This document shows positions 12,305 to 23,868 of a DNA stretch of 64,000 nucleotides, in pieces (the first letter of the stretch is position 1; each line of letters starts with the position of its first letter). A program made the position numbers and the translations under genes. This DNA comes from Elymus sibiricus (Eukaryota > Streptophyta > Magnoliopsida > Poales > Poaceae). The stretch spans positions 448,259,531 through 448,323,530 of the forward strand of contig CM077665.1 in assembly GCA_039707655.1 (NCBI GenBank), in the 5' to 3' direction. The notes under the pieces were generated by a model. That model saw only the letters and a program-made list of their open reading frames with translations, did no database searches and was not told where the DNA came from.

Positions 12305-12642
12305 TCAAATAAATCATGAAATGCATGAAAAATAGCAAATGAAGTCAGAAAAGGGTTGAAAAGTGATGATGTGGCTTTGAATGGTGCATATTGAATGCAG
12401 AAAAAGTGTTGAGTGAAAATATGTTTAAAATATGAAATCCCTTTGTATTAGACATGTTTTCGTCCGAAACCCTAATACTTCGAAGGAGACTGTCCAGTTT
12501 CTACACGTAGTACATCCAGTTTTTGCCGTAACCCTCTCAACTTTTTTGCACATGCTATGTGGGTGAAATTATGATACCATGCCAATTTTCAACCATTCCA
12601 GAGTTCATTTGCAGTGCTTTTCAATCTCAGGGTCATCTTAGC
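12305..12642. repeat. Exemplar monomer, subfamily G
   Basis: Diagnostic: one-A loss at the anchor (gctcaaataaatc), gagtgaaaatatg, tattagacatg, aaaccctaatac, gactgtccagtttctacac, gtagtacatcc and tttttgccg. The most divergent tail in the array; its tail recurs in other units. Confidence 0.78.
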
Positions 12643-12982
12643 TCAAAATAAATCATGAAATGCATGAAAAATAGCAAATGAAGTCAGAAAAGGGTTGAAA
12701 AGTGATGATGTGGCTTTTAATGGTGCATATTGAATGCAGAAAAAGTCTTGAGTTAAAATATGTTTAAAAATATGAAATCCCTTTGTAATAGACGAGTTTT
12801 CGTCCGAAACCCTGATACTTCGAAGGAGATTGTACAGTTTGTACACGAAGTGCATCCAGTTTTTCCCGTAACCCTCTCAACTTTTTAGCACATGCTATGT
12901 GGGTGAAATTAGGATACCCTGCCAATTTTCAACCATTTCAGAGTTCATTTGCAGTGCTTTTCAATCTCAGGGTCATCTTACC
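12643..12982. repeat. Exemplar monomer, subfamily H
   Basis: Diagnostic: attccagag upstream, ggcttttaatgg, and attgtacagtttgtacacg, which doubles the palindrome tgtaca. Present from 1786 to 58521, the most widely spread subfamily. 340 bp. Confidence 0.78.
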
Positions 12983-15900
12983 TCAAAATAAATCATGAAA
13001 TGCAGGAAAAATAGCAAATGAAATCAGAAAAGGGTTGAAAAGTGATGATGTGGCTTTGAATGGTGCATATTTAATGCAGAAAAAGTCTTGAGTTAAAATA
13101 TGTTTAAAAAATGAAATCCCTTTGTAATAGACGGGTTTTCGTGCGAAACCCTGATACTTCGAAGGAGATTGTCCAGTTTGTACACGAAGTGCATCCAGTT
13201 TTTCCCGTAACCCTCTCACCTTTTTAGCACATGCTATGTGGGTGAAATTATGATACCATGCCAATTTTCAACCATTTCAGAGTTGATTTGCAGTGCTTTT
13301 CAGTCTCAGGGTCATCTTAGCTCAAAATAAATCATGAAATGCATGAAAAATAGCAAATGAAGTCAGAAAAGGGTTGAAAAGTGATGATGTGGCTTTGAAG
13401 GGTGCATATTGAATGAAGAAAAAGTCTTGAGTTAAAATATGTTTAAAAAATGAAATCCCTTTGTAATAGACGAGTTTTCGTCCGAAACCCTGATACTTCG
13501 AAGGAGATTGTCCAGTTTGTACACGAAGTGCATCCAGTTTTTCCCGTAACCCTCTCAACTTTTTAGAACATGCTATGTGGGTGAAATTATGATACCATGC
13601 CAATTTTCAACTATTTCCGAGTTCATTTGCAGTGCTTTTCATTCTCAGGGTCATTTTAGCTCAAAATAAATCATGAAATGCATGAAAAATAGCAAATGAA
13701 GTCAGAAAAGGGTTGAAAAGTGATGACGTGGCTTTTAATGGTGCATATTGAATGCAGAAAAAGTATTGAGTTAAAACATGTTTAAAAAATGAAATCCCTG
13801 TGTAATAGACGAGTTTTCGTCCAAAACCCTGATACTTCGAAGGAGATTGTCCAGTTTGTACACGAAGTGCATCCAGTTTTTCCCGTAACCCTCTCAACTT
13901 TTTAGCACATGCTATGTGGGTGAAATTATGATACCATGCCAATTTTCAACCATTCCAGAGTTCATTTGCAGTGCTTTTCAATCTCAGGGTCATCTTAGCT
14001 CAAAATAAATCATGAAATGCATGAAAAATAGCAAATGAAGTCAGAAAGGGGTTGAAAAGTGATGATGTGGCTTTGAATGGTGCATATTGAATGCAGAAAA
14101 AGTCTTGAGTTAAAATATGTTTAAAAAATTAAATCCCTTTCTAATAGACGAGTTTTCGTCCGAAACCCTGATACTTCGAAGGAGATTGTCCAGTTTGTAC
14201 ACGAAGTGCATCCAGTTTTTCCCGTAACCCTCTCAACTTTTTAGCACATGCTATGTGGGTGAAATTAGGATACCCTGCCAATTTTCAACCATTTCAGAGT
14301 TCATTTGCAGTGCTTTTCAATCTCAGGGTCATCTTACCTCAAAATAAATCATGAAATGCATGAAAAATAGCAAATGAAGTCAGAAAAGGGTTGAAAAGTG
14401 ATGATGTGGCTTTGAATGGTGCATATTGAATGCAGAAAAAGTCTTGAGTTAAAATATGTTTAAAAATATGAAATCCCTTTGTAATAGACGAGTTTTCGTC
14501 CGAAACCCTCATACTTCGAAGGAGATTGTCCAGTTTGTACACGAAGTGCATCCAGTTTTTCCCGTAACCCTCTCAACTTTTTAGCACGTGCTATGTGGGT
14601 GAAAATATGATACCATGCCAATTTTCAACCATTTCAGAGATCATTTGCTGTGCTTTTCAATCTCAGGGTTATCTTAGCTCAAAGTAAATCATGAAATGCA
14701 TGAAAAATAGCAAATGAAGTCAGAAAAGGGTTGAAAAGTGATGATGTGGCTTTGAATGGTGCATATTGAATGCAGAAAAAGTCTTGAGTTAAAATATGTT
14801 TAAAAAAATAAAATCCTTTTGTAACAGACGAGTTTTCGTGCGAAACCCTCATACTTCGAAGGAGATTGTCCAGTTTGTACACGAAGTGCATCCAGTTTTT
14901 CCCGTAACCCTCTCACCTTTTTAGCACATGCTATGTGGGTGAAATTATGATACCATGCCAATTTTCAACCATTTCAGAGTTCATTTGCAGTGCTTTTCAA
15001 TCTCAGGGTCATCTTAGCTCAAATAAATCATGAAATGCATGAAAAATAGCAAATGAAGTCAGAAAAGGGTTGAAAAGTGATGATGTGGCTTTGAATGGTG
15101 CATATTGAATGCAGAAAAAGTCTTGAGTGAAAATATGTTTAAAATATGAAATCCCTTTGTATTAGACATGTTTTCGTCCGAAACCCTAATACTTCGAAGG
15201 AGACTGTCCAGTTTCTACACGTAGTACATCCAGTTTTTGCCGTAACCCTCTCAACTTTTTTGCACATGCTATGTGGGTGAAATTATGATACCATGCCAAT
15301 TTTCAACCATTCCAGAGTTCATTTGCAGTGCTTTTCAATCTCAGGGTCATCTTAGCTCAAAATAAATCATGAAATGCATGAAAAATAGCAAATGAAGTCA
15401 GAAAAGGGTTGAAAAGTGATGATGTGGCTTTTAATGGTGCATATTGAATGCAGAAAAAGTCTTGAGTTAAAATATGTTTAAAAATATGAAATCCCTTTGT
15501 AATAGACGAGTTTTCGTCCGAAACCCTCATACTTCGAAGGAGATTGTCCAGTTTGTACACGAAGTGCATCCAGTTTTTCCCGTAACCCTCTCAACTTTTT
15601 AGCACGTGCTATGTGGGTGAAAATATGATACCATGCCAATTTTCAACCATTTCAGAGATCATTTGCTGTGCTTTTCAATCTCAGGGTTATCTTAGCTCAA
15701 AGTAAATCATGAAATGCATGAAAAATAGCAAATGAAGTCAGAAAAGGGTTGAAAAGTGATGATGTGGCTTTGAATGGTGCATATTGAATGCAGAAAAAGT
15801 CTTGAGTTAAAATATGTTTAAAAAAATAAAATCCTTTTGTAACAGACGAGTTTTCGTGCGAAACCCTCATACTTCGAAGGAGATTGTCCAGTTTGTACAC

Positions 15901-16714
15901 GAAGTGCATCCAGTTTTTCCCGTAACCCTCTCACCTTTTTAGCACATGCTATGTGGGTGAAATTATGATACCATGCCAATTTTCAACCATTTCAGAGTTC
16001 ATTTGCAGTGCTTTTCAATCTCAGGGTCATCTTAGCTCAAATAAATCATGAAATGCATGAAAAATAGCAAATGAAGTCAGAAAAGGGTTGAAAAGTGATG
16101 ATGTGGCTTTGAATGGTGCATATTGAATGCAGAAAAAGTCTTGAGTGAAAATATGTTTAAAATATGAAATCCCTTTGTATTAGACATGTTTTCGTCCGAA
16201 ACCCTAATACTTCGAAGGAGACTGTCCAGTTTCTACACGTAGTACATCCAGTTTTTGCCGTAACCCTCTCAACTTTTTTGCACATGCTATGTGGGTGAAA
16301 TTATGATACCATGCCAATTTTCAACCATTCCAGAGTTCATTTGCAGTGCTTTTCAATCTCAGGGTCATCTTAGCTCAAAATAAATCATGAAATGCATGAA
16401 AAATAGCAAATGAAGTCAGAAAAGGGTTGAAAAGTGATGATGTGGCTTTTAATGGTGCATATTGAATGCAGAAAAAGTCTTGAGTTAAAATATGTTTAAA
16501 AATATGAAATCCCTTTGTAATAGACGAGTTTTCGTCCGAAACCCTGATACTTCGAAGGAGATTGTACAGTTTGTACACGAAGTGCATCCAGTTTTTCCCG
16601 TAACCCTCTCAACTTTTTAGCACATGCTATGTGGGTGAAATTAGGATACCCTGCCAATTTTCAACCATTTCAGAGTTCATTTGCAGTGCTTTTCAATCTC
16701 AGGGTCATCTTACC
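12983..16714. repeat. HOR-3 copy 2 with three-monomer expansion: A B C D E F G (H/E) F G H (3732 bp)
   Basis: Anchors: A 12983, B 13322, C 13661, D 14000, E 14339, F 14679, G 15019, H/E hybrid 15357, F 15697, G 16037, H 16375. Compared with copy 1 it carries three extra monomers. The hybrid at 15357 joins the H start to the E end, after which F and G repeat, as expected from one unequal exchange displaced by three units (1018 bp). The A unit has a private aaatcag at about 13021. Confidence 0.87.
15357..15696. repeat. Chimeric H/E monomer at an unequal-exchange junction
   Basis: The unit begins like H: attccagag just upstream and ggcttttaatgg at about 15427. It ends like E: cctcatac at about 15526 and attgtccag instead of H's attgtacag. 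The flank that follows carries cacgtgctatg, which follows E elsewhere (for example after 11625 and 14339). The crossover therefore lies between about 15440 and 15526, where H and E are the same in sequence. Confidence 0.82.
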
Positions 16715-19088
16715 TCAAAATAAATCATGAAATGCAGGAAAAATAGCAAATGAAGTCAGAAAAGGGTTGAAAAGTGATGATGTGGCTTTGAATGGTGCAT
16801 ATTTAATGCAGAAAAAGTCTTGAGTTAAAATATGTTTAAAAAATGAAATCCCTTTGTAATAGACGGGTTTTCGTGCGAAACCCTGATACTTCGAAGGAGA
16901 TTGTCCAGTTTGTACACGAAGTGCATCCAGTTTTTCCCGTAACCCTCTCACCTTTTTAGCACATGCTATGTGGGTGAAATTATGATACCATGCCAATTTT
17001 CAACCATTTCAGAGTTGATTTGCAGTGCTTTTCAGTCTCAGGGTCATCTTAGCTCAAAATAAATCATGAAATGCATGAAAAATAGCAAATGAAGTCAGAA
17101 AAGGGTTGAAAAGTGATGATGTGGCTTTGAAGGGTGCATATTGAATGAAGAAAAAGTCTTGAGTTAAAATATGTTTAAAAAATGAAATCCCTTTGTAATA
17201 GACGAGTTTTCGTCCGAAACCCTGATACTTCGAAGGAGATTGTCCAGTTTGTACACGAAGTGCATCCAGTTTTTCCCGTAACCCTCTCAACTTTTTAGAA
17301 CATGCTATGTGGGTGAAATTATGATACCATGCCAATTTTCAACTATTTCCGAGTTCATTTGCAGTGCTTTTCATTCTCAGGGTCATTTTAGCTCAAAATA
17401 AATCATGAAATGCATGAAAAATAGCAAATGAAGTCAGAAAAGGGTTGAAAAGTGATGACGTGGCTTTTAATGGTGCATATTGAATGCAGAAAAAGTATTG
17501 AGTTAAAACATGTTTAAAAAATGAAATCCCTGTGTAATAGACGAGTTTTCGTCCAAAACCCTGATACTTCGAAGGAGATTGTCCAGTTTGTACACGAAGT
17601 GCATCCAGTTTTTCCCGTAACCCTCTCAACTTTTTAGCACATGCTATGTGGGTGAAATTATGATACCATGCCAATTTTCAACCATTCCAGAGTTCATTTG
17701 CAGTGCTTTTCAATCTCAGGGTCATCTTAGCTCAAAATAAATCATGAAATGCATGAAAAATAGCAAATGAAGTCAGAAAGGGGTTGAAAAGTGATGATGT
17801 GGCTTTGAATGGTGCATATTGAATGCAGAAAAAGTCTTGAGTTAAAATATGTTTAAAAAATTAAATCCCTTTCTAATAGACGAGTTTTCGTCCGAAACCC
17901 TGATACTTCGAAGGAGATTGTCCAGTTTGTACACGAAGTGCATCCAGTTTTTCCCGTAACCCTCTCAACTTTTTAGCACATGCTATGTGGGTGAAATTAG
18001 GATACCCTGCCAATTTTCAACCATTTCAGAGTTCATTTGCAGTGCTTTTCAATCTCAGGGTCATCTTACCTCAAAATAAATCATGAAATGCATGAAAAAT
18101 AGCAAATGAAGTCAGAAAAGGGTTGAAAAGTGATGATGTGGCTTTGAATGGTGCATATTGAATGCAGAAAAAGTCTTGAGTTAAAATATGTTTAAAAATA
18201 TGAAATCCCTTTGTAATAGACGAGTTTTCGTCCGAAACCCTCATACTTCGAAGGAGATTGTCCAGTTTGTACACGAAGTGCATCCAGTTTTTCCCGTAAC
18301 CCTCTCAACTTTTTAGCACGTGCTATGTGGGTGAAAATATGATACCATGCCAATTTTCAACCATTTCAGAGATCATTTGCTGTGCTTTTCAATCTCAGGG
18401 TTATCTTAGCTCAAAGTAAATCATGAAATGCATGAAAAATAGCAAATGAAGTCAGAAAAGGGTTGAAAAGTGATGATGTGGCTTTGAATGGTGCATATTG
18501 AATGCAGAAAAAGTCTTGAGTTAAAATATGTTTAAAAAAATAAAATCCTTTTGTAACAGACGAGTTTTCGTGCGAAACCCTGATACTTCGAAGGAGATTG
18601 TCCAGTTTGTACACGAAGTGCATCCAGTTTTTCCCGTAACCCTCTCACCTTTTTAGCACATGCTATGTGGGTGAAATTATGATACCATGCCAATTTTCAA
18701 CCATTTCAGAGTTCATTTGCAGTGCTTTTCAATCTCAGGGTCATCTTAGCTCAAATAAATCATGAAATGCATGAAAAATAGCAAATGAAGTCAGAAAAGG
18801 GTTGAAAAGTGATGATGTGGCTTTGAATGGTGCATATTGAATGCAGAAAAAGTCTTGAGTGAAAATATGTTTAAAATATGAAATCCCTTTGTATTAGACA
18901 TGTTTTCGTCCGAAACCCTAATACTTCGAAGGAGACTGTCCAGTTTCTACACGTAGTACATCCAGTTTTTGCCGTAACCCTCTCAACTTTTTTGCACATG
19001 CTATGTGGGTGAAATTATGATACCATGCCAATTTTCAACCATTCCATAGTTCATTTGCAGTGCTTTTCAATTTCAGGGTCATCTTAGC
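16715..19088. repeat. HOR-3 copy 3, incomplete: A B C D E F G (2374 bp)
   Basis: Anchors: A 16715, B 17054, C 17393, D 17732, E 18071, F 18411, G 18751. Near-identical to 12983-15356. The expected H unit is absent: the segment just before 19089 begins like H (attcca) but turns into J (attccatagttc, then aaatagatc). This is the edge of the left domain. Confidence 0.87.
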
Positions 19089-19768
19089 TCAAAATAGATC
19101 ATGAAATGCATGAAAAATAGCAAATGAAGTCAGAAAAGGGTTGAAAAGTGATGATGTGGCTTTGAATGGTGCATATTGAATGCAGAAAAAGTCTTGAGTT
19201 AAAATATGTTTTAAAAAATAAAATCCTTTTGTAATAGACGAGTTTTCGTGCGAAACCCTGATACTTTGAAGGAGATTGTCCAGTTTGTACACGAAGTGCA
19301 TCCAGTTTTTCCCGTAACCCTCTCAACTTTTTAGCACATGCTATGTGGGTGAAATTATGATACCATGCCAATTTTCAACCATTTCAGAGATCATTTGCAG
19401 TGCTTTTCAATCTCAGGGTTATCTTAGCTCAAAATAAATCATGAAATGCATGAAAAATAGCAAATGAAGTCAGAAAAGGGTTGAAAAGTGATGAAGTGGC
19501 TTTGAATGGTGCATATTGAATGCAGAAAAAGTCTTGAGTTAAAATATGTTTAAAAAAATGAAATCCCTTTGTAATAGACGAGTTTTCGTCCGAAACCCTC
19601 ATACTTCGAAGGAGATTGTCCAGTTTGTACACGAAGTGCATCCAGTTTTTCCCGTAACTTTCTCAACTTTTTAGCACATGCTATGTGGGTGAAATTATGA
19701 TACCATGCCAATTTTCAACCATATCATAGTTCATTTGCAGTGCTTTTCAATTTCAGGGTCATCTTAGC

Positions 19769-20108
19769 TCAAAATAGATCATGAAATGCATGAAAAATAG
19801 CAAATGAAGTCAGAAAAGGGTTGAAAAGTGATGATGTGGCTTTGAATGGTGCATATTGAATGCAGAAAAAGTCTTGAGTTAAAATATGTTTTAAAAAATA
19901 AAATCCTTTTGTAATAGACGAGTTTTCGTGCGAAACCCTGATACTTTGAAGGAGATTGTCCAGTTTGTACACGAAGTGCATCCAGTTTTTCCCGTAACCC
20001 TCTCAACTTTTTAGCACATGCTATGTGGGTGAAATTATGATACCATGCCAATTTTCAACCATTTCAGAGATCATTTGCAGTGCTTTTCAATCTCAGGGTT
20101 ATCTTAGC
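19769..20108. repeat. Exemplar monomer, subfamily J
   Basis: Diagnostic: catatcatagttc and caatttcag upstream, aaatagatc, gttttaaaaaataaaat and actttgaagg (loss of the cttcgaag palindrome by C to T at a CpG). 340 bp. Confidence 0.78.
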
Positions 20109-20448
20109 TCAAAATAAATCATGAAATGCATGAAAAATAGCAAATGAAGTCAGAAAAGGGTTGAAAAGTGATGAAGTGGCTTTGAATGGTGCATATTGAA
20201 TGCAGAAAAAGTCTTGAGTTAAAATATGTTTAAAAAAATGAAATCCCTTTGTAATAGACGAGTTTTCGTCCGAAACCCTCATACTTCGAAGGAGATTGTC
20301 CAGTTTGTACACGAAGTGCATCCAGTTTTTCCCGTAACTTTCTCAACTTTTTAGCACATGCTATGTGGGTGAAATTATGATACCATGCCAATTTTCAACC
20401 ATATCATAGTTCATTTGCAGTGCTTTTCAATTTCAGGGTCATCTTAGC
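20109..20448. repeat. Exemplar monomer, subfamily K
   Basis: Diagnostic: gagatcatttgcag and gggttatc upstream, gatgaagtgg, aaaaaaatgaaat, cctcatac (cctgatac or ccagatac to the right), and gtaactttctc. 340 bp. Confidence 0.78.
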
Positions 20449-22146
20449 TCAAAATAGATCATGAAATGCATGAAAAATAGCAAATGAAGTCAGAAAAGGG
20501 TTGAAAAGTGATGATGTGGCTTTGAATGGTGCATATTGAATGCAGAAAAAGTGTTGAGTTAAAATATGTTTAAAAAAATAAAATCCTTTTGTAACAGACG
20601 AGTTTTCGTGCGAAACCCTGATACTTCGAAGGAGATTGTCCAGTTTGTACACGAAGTGCATCCAGTTTTTCCCGTAACCCTCTCACCTTTTTAGCACATG
20701 CTATGTGGGTGAAATTATGATACCATGCCAATTTTCAACCATTTCAGAGTTCATTTGCAGTGCTTTTCAATCTCAGGGTCATCTTAGCTCAAATAAATCA
20801 TGAAATGCATGAAAAATAGCAAATGAAGTCAGAAAAGGGTTGAAAAGTGATGATGTGGCTTTGAATGGTGCATATTGAATGCAGAAAAAGTCTTGAGTGA
20901 AAATATGTTTAAAAATATGAAATCCCTTTGTATTAGACATGTTTTCGTCCGAAACCCTAATACTTCGAAGGAGACTGTCCAGTTTCTACACGTAGTACAT
21001 CCAGTTTTTGCCGTAACCCTCTCAACTTTTTAGCACATGCTATGTGGGTGAAATTATGATACCATGCCAATTTTCAACCATTCCAGAGTTCATTTGCAGT
21101 GCTTTTCAATCTCAGGGTCATCTTAGCTCAAAATAAATCATGAAATGCATGAAAAATAGCAAATGAAGTCAGAAAAGGGTTGAAAAGTGATGAAGTGGCT
21201 TTGAATGGTGCATATTGAATGCAGAAAAAGTCTTGAGTTAAAATATGTTTAAAAAATGAAATCCCTTTGTAATAGACGAGTTTTCGTCCGAAACCCTCAT
21301 ACTTCGAAGGAGATTGTCCAGTTTGTACACGAAGTGCATCCAGTTTTTCCCGTAACTTTCTCAACTTTTTAGCACATGCTATGTGGGTGAAATTATGATA
21401 CCATGCCAATTTTCAACCATATCATAGTTCATTTGCAGTGCTTTTCAATTTCAGGGTCATCTTAGCTCAAAATAGATCATGAAATGCATGAAAAATAGCA
21501 AATGAAGTCAGAAAAGGGTTGAAAAGTGATGATGTGGCTTTGAATGGTGCATATTGAATGCAGAAAAAGTCTTGAGTTAAAATATGTTTTAAAAAATAAA
21601 ATCCTTTTGTAATAGACGAGTTTTCGTGCGAAACCCTGATACTTTGAAGGAGATTGTCCAGTTTGTACACGAAGTGCATCCAGTTTTTCCCGTAACCCTC
21701 TCAACTTTTTAGCACATGCTATGTGGGTGAAATTATGATACCATGCCAATTTTCAACCATTTCAGAGATCATTTGCAGTGCTTTTCAATCTCAGGGTTAT
21801 CTTAGCTCAAAATAAATCATGAAATGCATGAAAAATAGCAAATGAAGTCAGAAAAGGGTTGAAAAGTGATGAAGTGGCTTTGAATGGTGCATATTGAATG
21901 CAGAAAAAGTCTTGAGTTAAAATATGTTTAAAAAAATGAAATCCCTTTGTAATAGACGAGTTTTCGTCCGAAACCCTCATACTTCGAAGGAGATTGTCCA
22001 GTTTGTACACGAAGTGCATCCAGTTTTTCCCGTAACCCTCTCAACTTTTTAGCACATGCTATGTGGGTGAAATTATGATACCATGCCAATTTTCAACCAT
22101 TCCAGAGTTCATTTGCAGTGCTTTTCAATCTCAGGGTCATCTTAGC
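20449..22146. repeat. Array segment F G (D/K) J K
   Basis: Anchors: F(J-start) 20449, G 20789, D/K mosaic 21128, J 21467, K 21807. The unit at 21128 has the attccagag flank and a normal start, then K-type gatgaagtgg, a 339-bp-type A tract, cctcatac and K-type gtaactttctc. J-K at 21467-22146 is another copy of the 680-bp dimer, but K 21807 ends in gtaaccctctc and leads into H. Confidence 0.75.
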
Positions 22147-23868
22147 TCAAAATAAATCATGAAATGCATGAAAAATAGCAAATGAAGTCAGAAAAGGGTT
22201 GAAAAGTGATGATGTGGCTTTTAATGGTGCATATTGAATGCAGAAAAAGTCTTGAGTTAAAATATGTTTAAAAATATGAAATCCCTTTGTAATAGACGAG
22301 TTTTCGTCCGAAACCCTGATACTTCGAAGGAGATTGTACAGTTTGTACACGAAGTGCATCCAGTTTTTCCCGTAACCCTCTCAACTTTTTAGCACATGCT
22401 ATGTGGGTGAAATTATGATACCATGCCAATTTTCAACCATTTCAGAGATCATTTGCAGTGCTTTTCAATCTCAGGGTTATCTTAGCTCAAAATAAATCAT
22501 GAAATGCATGAAAAATAGCAAATGAAGTCAGAAAAGGGTTGAAAAGTGATGAAGTGGCTTTGAATGGTGCATATTGAATGCAGAAAAAGTCTTGAGTTAA
22601 AATATGTTTAAAAAAATGAAATCCCTTTGTAATAGACGAGTTTTCGTCCGAAACCCTCATACTTCGAAGGAGATTGTCCAGTTTGTACACGAAGTGCATC
22701 CAGTTTTTCCCGTAACTTTCTCAACTTTTTAGCACATGCTATGTGGGTGAAATTATGATACCATGCCAATTTTCAACCATATCATAGTTCATTTGCAGTG
22801 CTTTTCAATTTCAGGGTCATCTTAGCTCAAAATAGATCATGAAATGCATGAAAAATAGCAAATGAAGTCAGAAAAGGGTTGAAAAGTGATGATGTGGCTT
22901 TGAATGGTGCATATTGAATGCAGAAAAAGTGTTGAGTTAAAATATGTTTAAAAAAATAAAATCCTTTTGTAACAGACGAGTTTTCGTGCGAAACCCTGAT
23001 ACTTCGAAGGAGATTGTCCAGTTTGTACACGAAGTGCATCCAGTTTTTCCCGTAACCCTCTCACCTTTTTAGCACATGCTATGTGGGTGAAATTATGATA
23101 CCATGCCAATTTTCAACCATATCATAGTTCATTTGCAGTGCTTTTCAATTTCAGGGTCATCTTAGCTCAAAATAGATCATGAAATGCATGAAAAATAGCA
23201 AATGAAGTCAGAAAAGGGTTGAAAAGTGATGATGTGGCTTTGAATGGTGCATATTGAATGCAGAAAAAGTCTTGAGTTAAAATATGTTTTAAAAAATAAA
23301 ATCCTTTTGTAATAGACGAGTTTTCGTGCGAAACCCTGATACTTTGAAGGAGATTGTCCAGTTTGTACACGAAGTGCATCCAGTTTTTCCCGTAACCCTC
23401 TCAACTTTTTAGCACATGCTATGTGGGTGAAATTATGATACCATGCCAATTTTCAACCATTTCAGAGATCATTTGCAGTGCTTTTCAATCTCAGGGTTAT
23501 CTTAGCTCAAAATAAATCATGAAATGCATGAAAAATAGCAAATGAAGTCAGAAAAGGGTTGAAAAGTGATGAAGTGGCTTTGAATGGTGCATATTGAATG
23601 CAGAAAAAGTCTTGAGTTAAAATATGTTTAAAAAAATGAAATCCCTTTGTAATAGACGAGTTTTCGTCCGAAACCCTCATACTTCGAAGGAGACTGTCCA
23701 GTTTCTACACGTAGTACATCCAGTTTGTACACGAAGTGCATCCAGTTTTTCCCGTAACCCTCTCAACTTTTTAGCACATGCTATGTGGGTGAAATTATGA
23801 TACCATGCCAATTTTCAACCATTCCAGAGTTCATTTGCAGTGCTTTTCAATCTCAGGGTCATCTTAGC
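22147..23868. repeat. Five-monomer block H K F J K* (1722 bp)
   Basis: Anchors: H 22147, K 22487, F(J-start) 22827, J 23167, K* 23507. The first three units recur 1722 bp downstream at 23869, 24209 and 24549. The odd period (5 units plus 22 bp) comes from the 22-bp duplication in the K* unit. Confidence 0.8.
23699..23742. repeat. 22-bp tandem duplication inside monomer 23507
   Basis: Two 22-bp units lie side by side: 23699-23720 is the G-type version (cagtttctacacgtagtac plus atc) and 23721-23742 the usual version (cagtttgtacacgaagtgc plus atc). The monomer is 362 bp instead of 340. Every monomer has two ccagttt motifs exactly 22 bp apart, so pairing of the second motif of a G-like unit with the first motif of an ordinary unit would give this product. 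Confidence 0.9.

Larger units (their letters stand above)
10269..12982. repeat. HOR-3 copy 1: eight-monomer block A B C D E F G H (2714 bp)
   Basis: Anchors: A 10269, B 10608, C 10947, D 11286, E 11625, F 11965, G 12305, H 12643. All eight types occur once in this order and the order restarts at 12983. Private changes shared by the copies include aaaagtattg and aaaacatg in C, ccctttctaat in D, and cacgtgctatg plus gaaaatatg before F. The block reuses the A and B units that close HOR-2. Confidence 0.88.
1..19088. repeat. Left domain of the array: subfamilies A to I
   Basis: 56 anchors (88 to 18751) all fall in nine types. The G-to-J switch at about 19089 ends the domain: A, B, C, D, E and I are not seen in clean form to the right, though L resembles B and one mosaic (21128) begins like D. 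F, G and H persist rightwards. Within the domain the order D-E-F-G-H occurs at 428-1786 and again at 11286-12643, showing that the far left edge belongs to the same lineage as the 10-19 kb blocks. Confidence 0.8.
19089..20448. repeat. Dimeric HOR: J K x2 (period 680 bp)
   Basis: Anchors: J 19089, K 19429, J 19769, K 20109. J carries aaatagatc, gttttaaaaaat and actttgaagg; K carries gatgaagtgg, aaaaaaatgaaat and gtaactttctc. The copies look almost identical except at the left junction (attccatag at 19041 versus atatcatag later). The same alternation returns at 25909-27268. Confidence 0.85.

Noticed and set aside
19099..19371. Second minus-strand frame of 90 codons overlapping the 70-codon frame in J monomers
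   Set aside because: It arises because gttttaaaaaat in J keeps another frame open. Two overlapping frames in the same repeat are not evidence for a gene.
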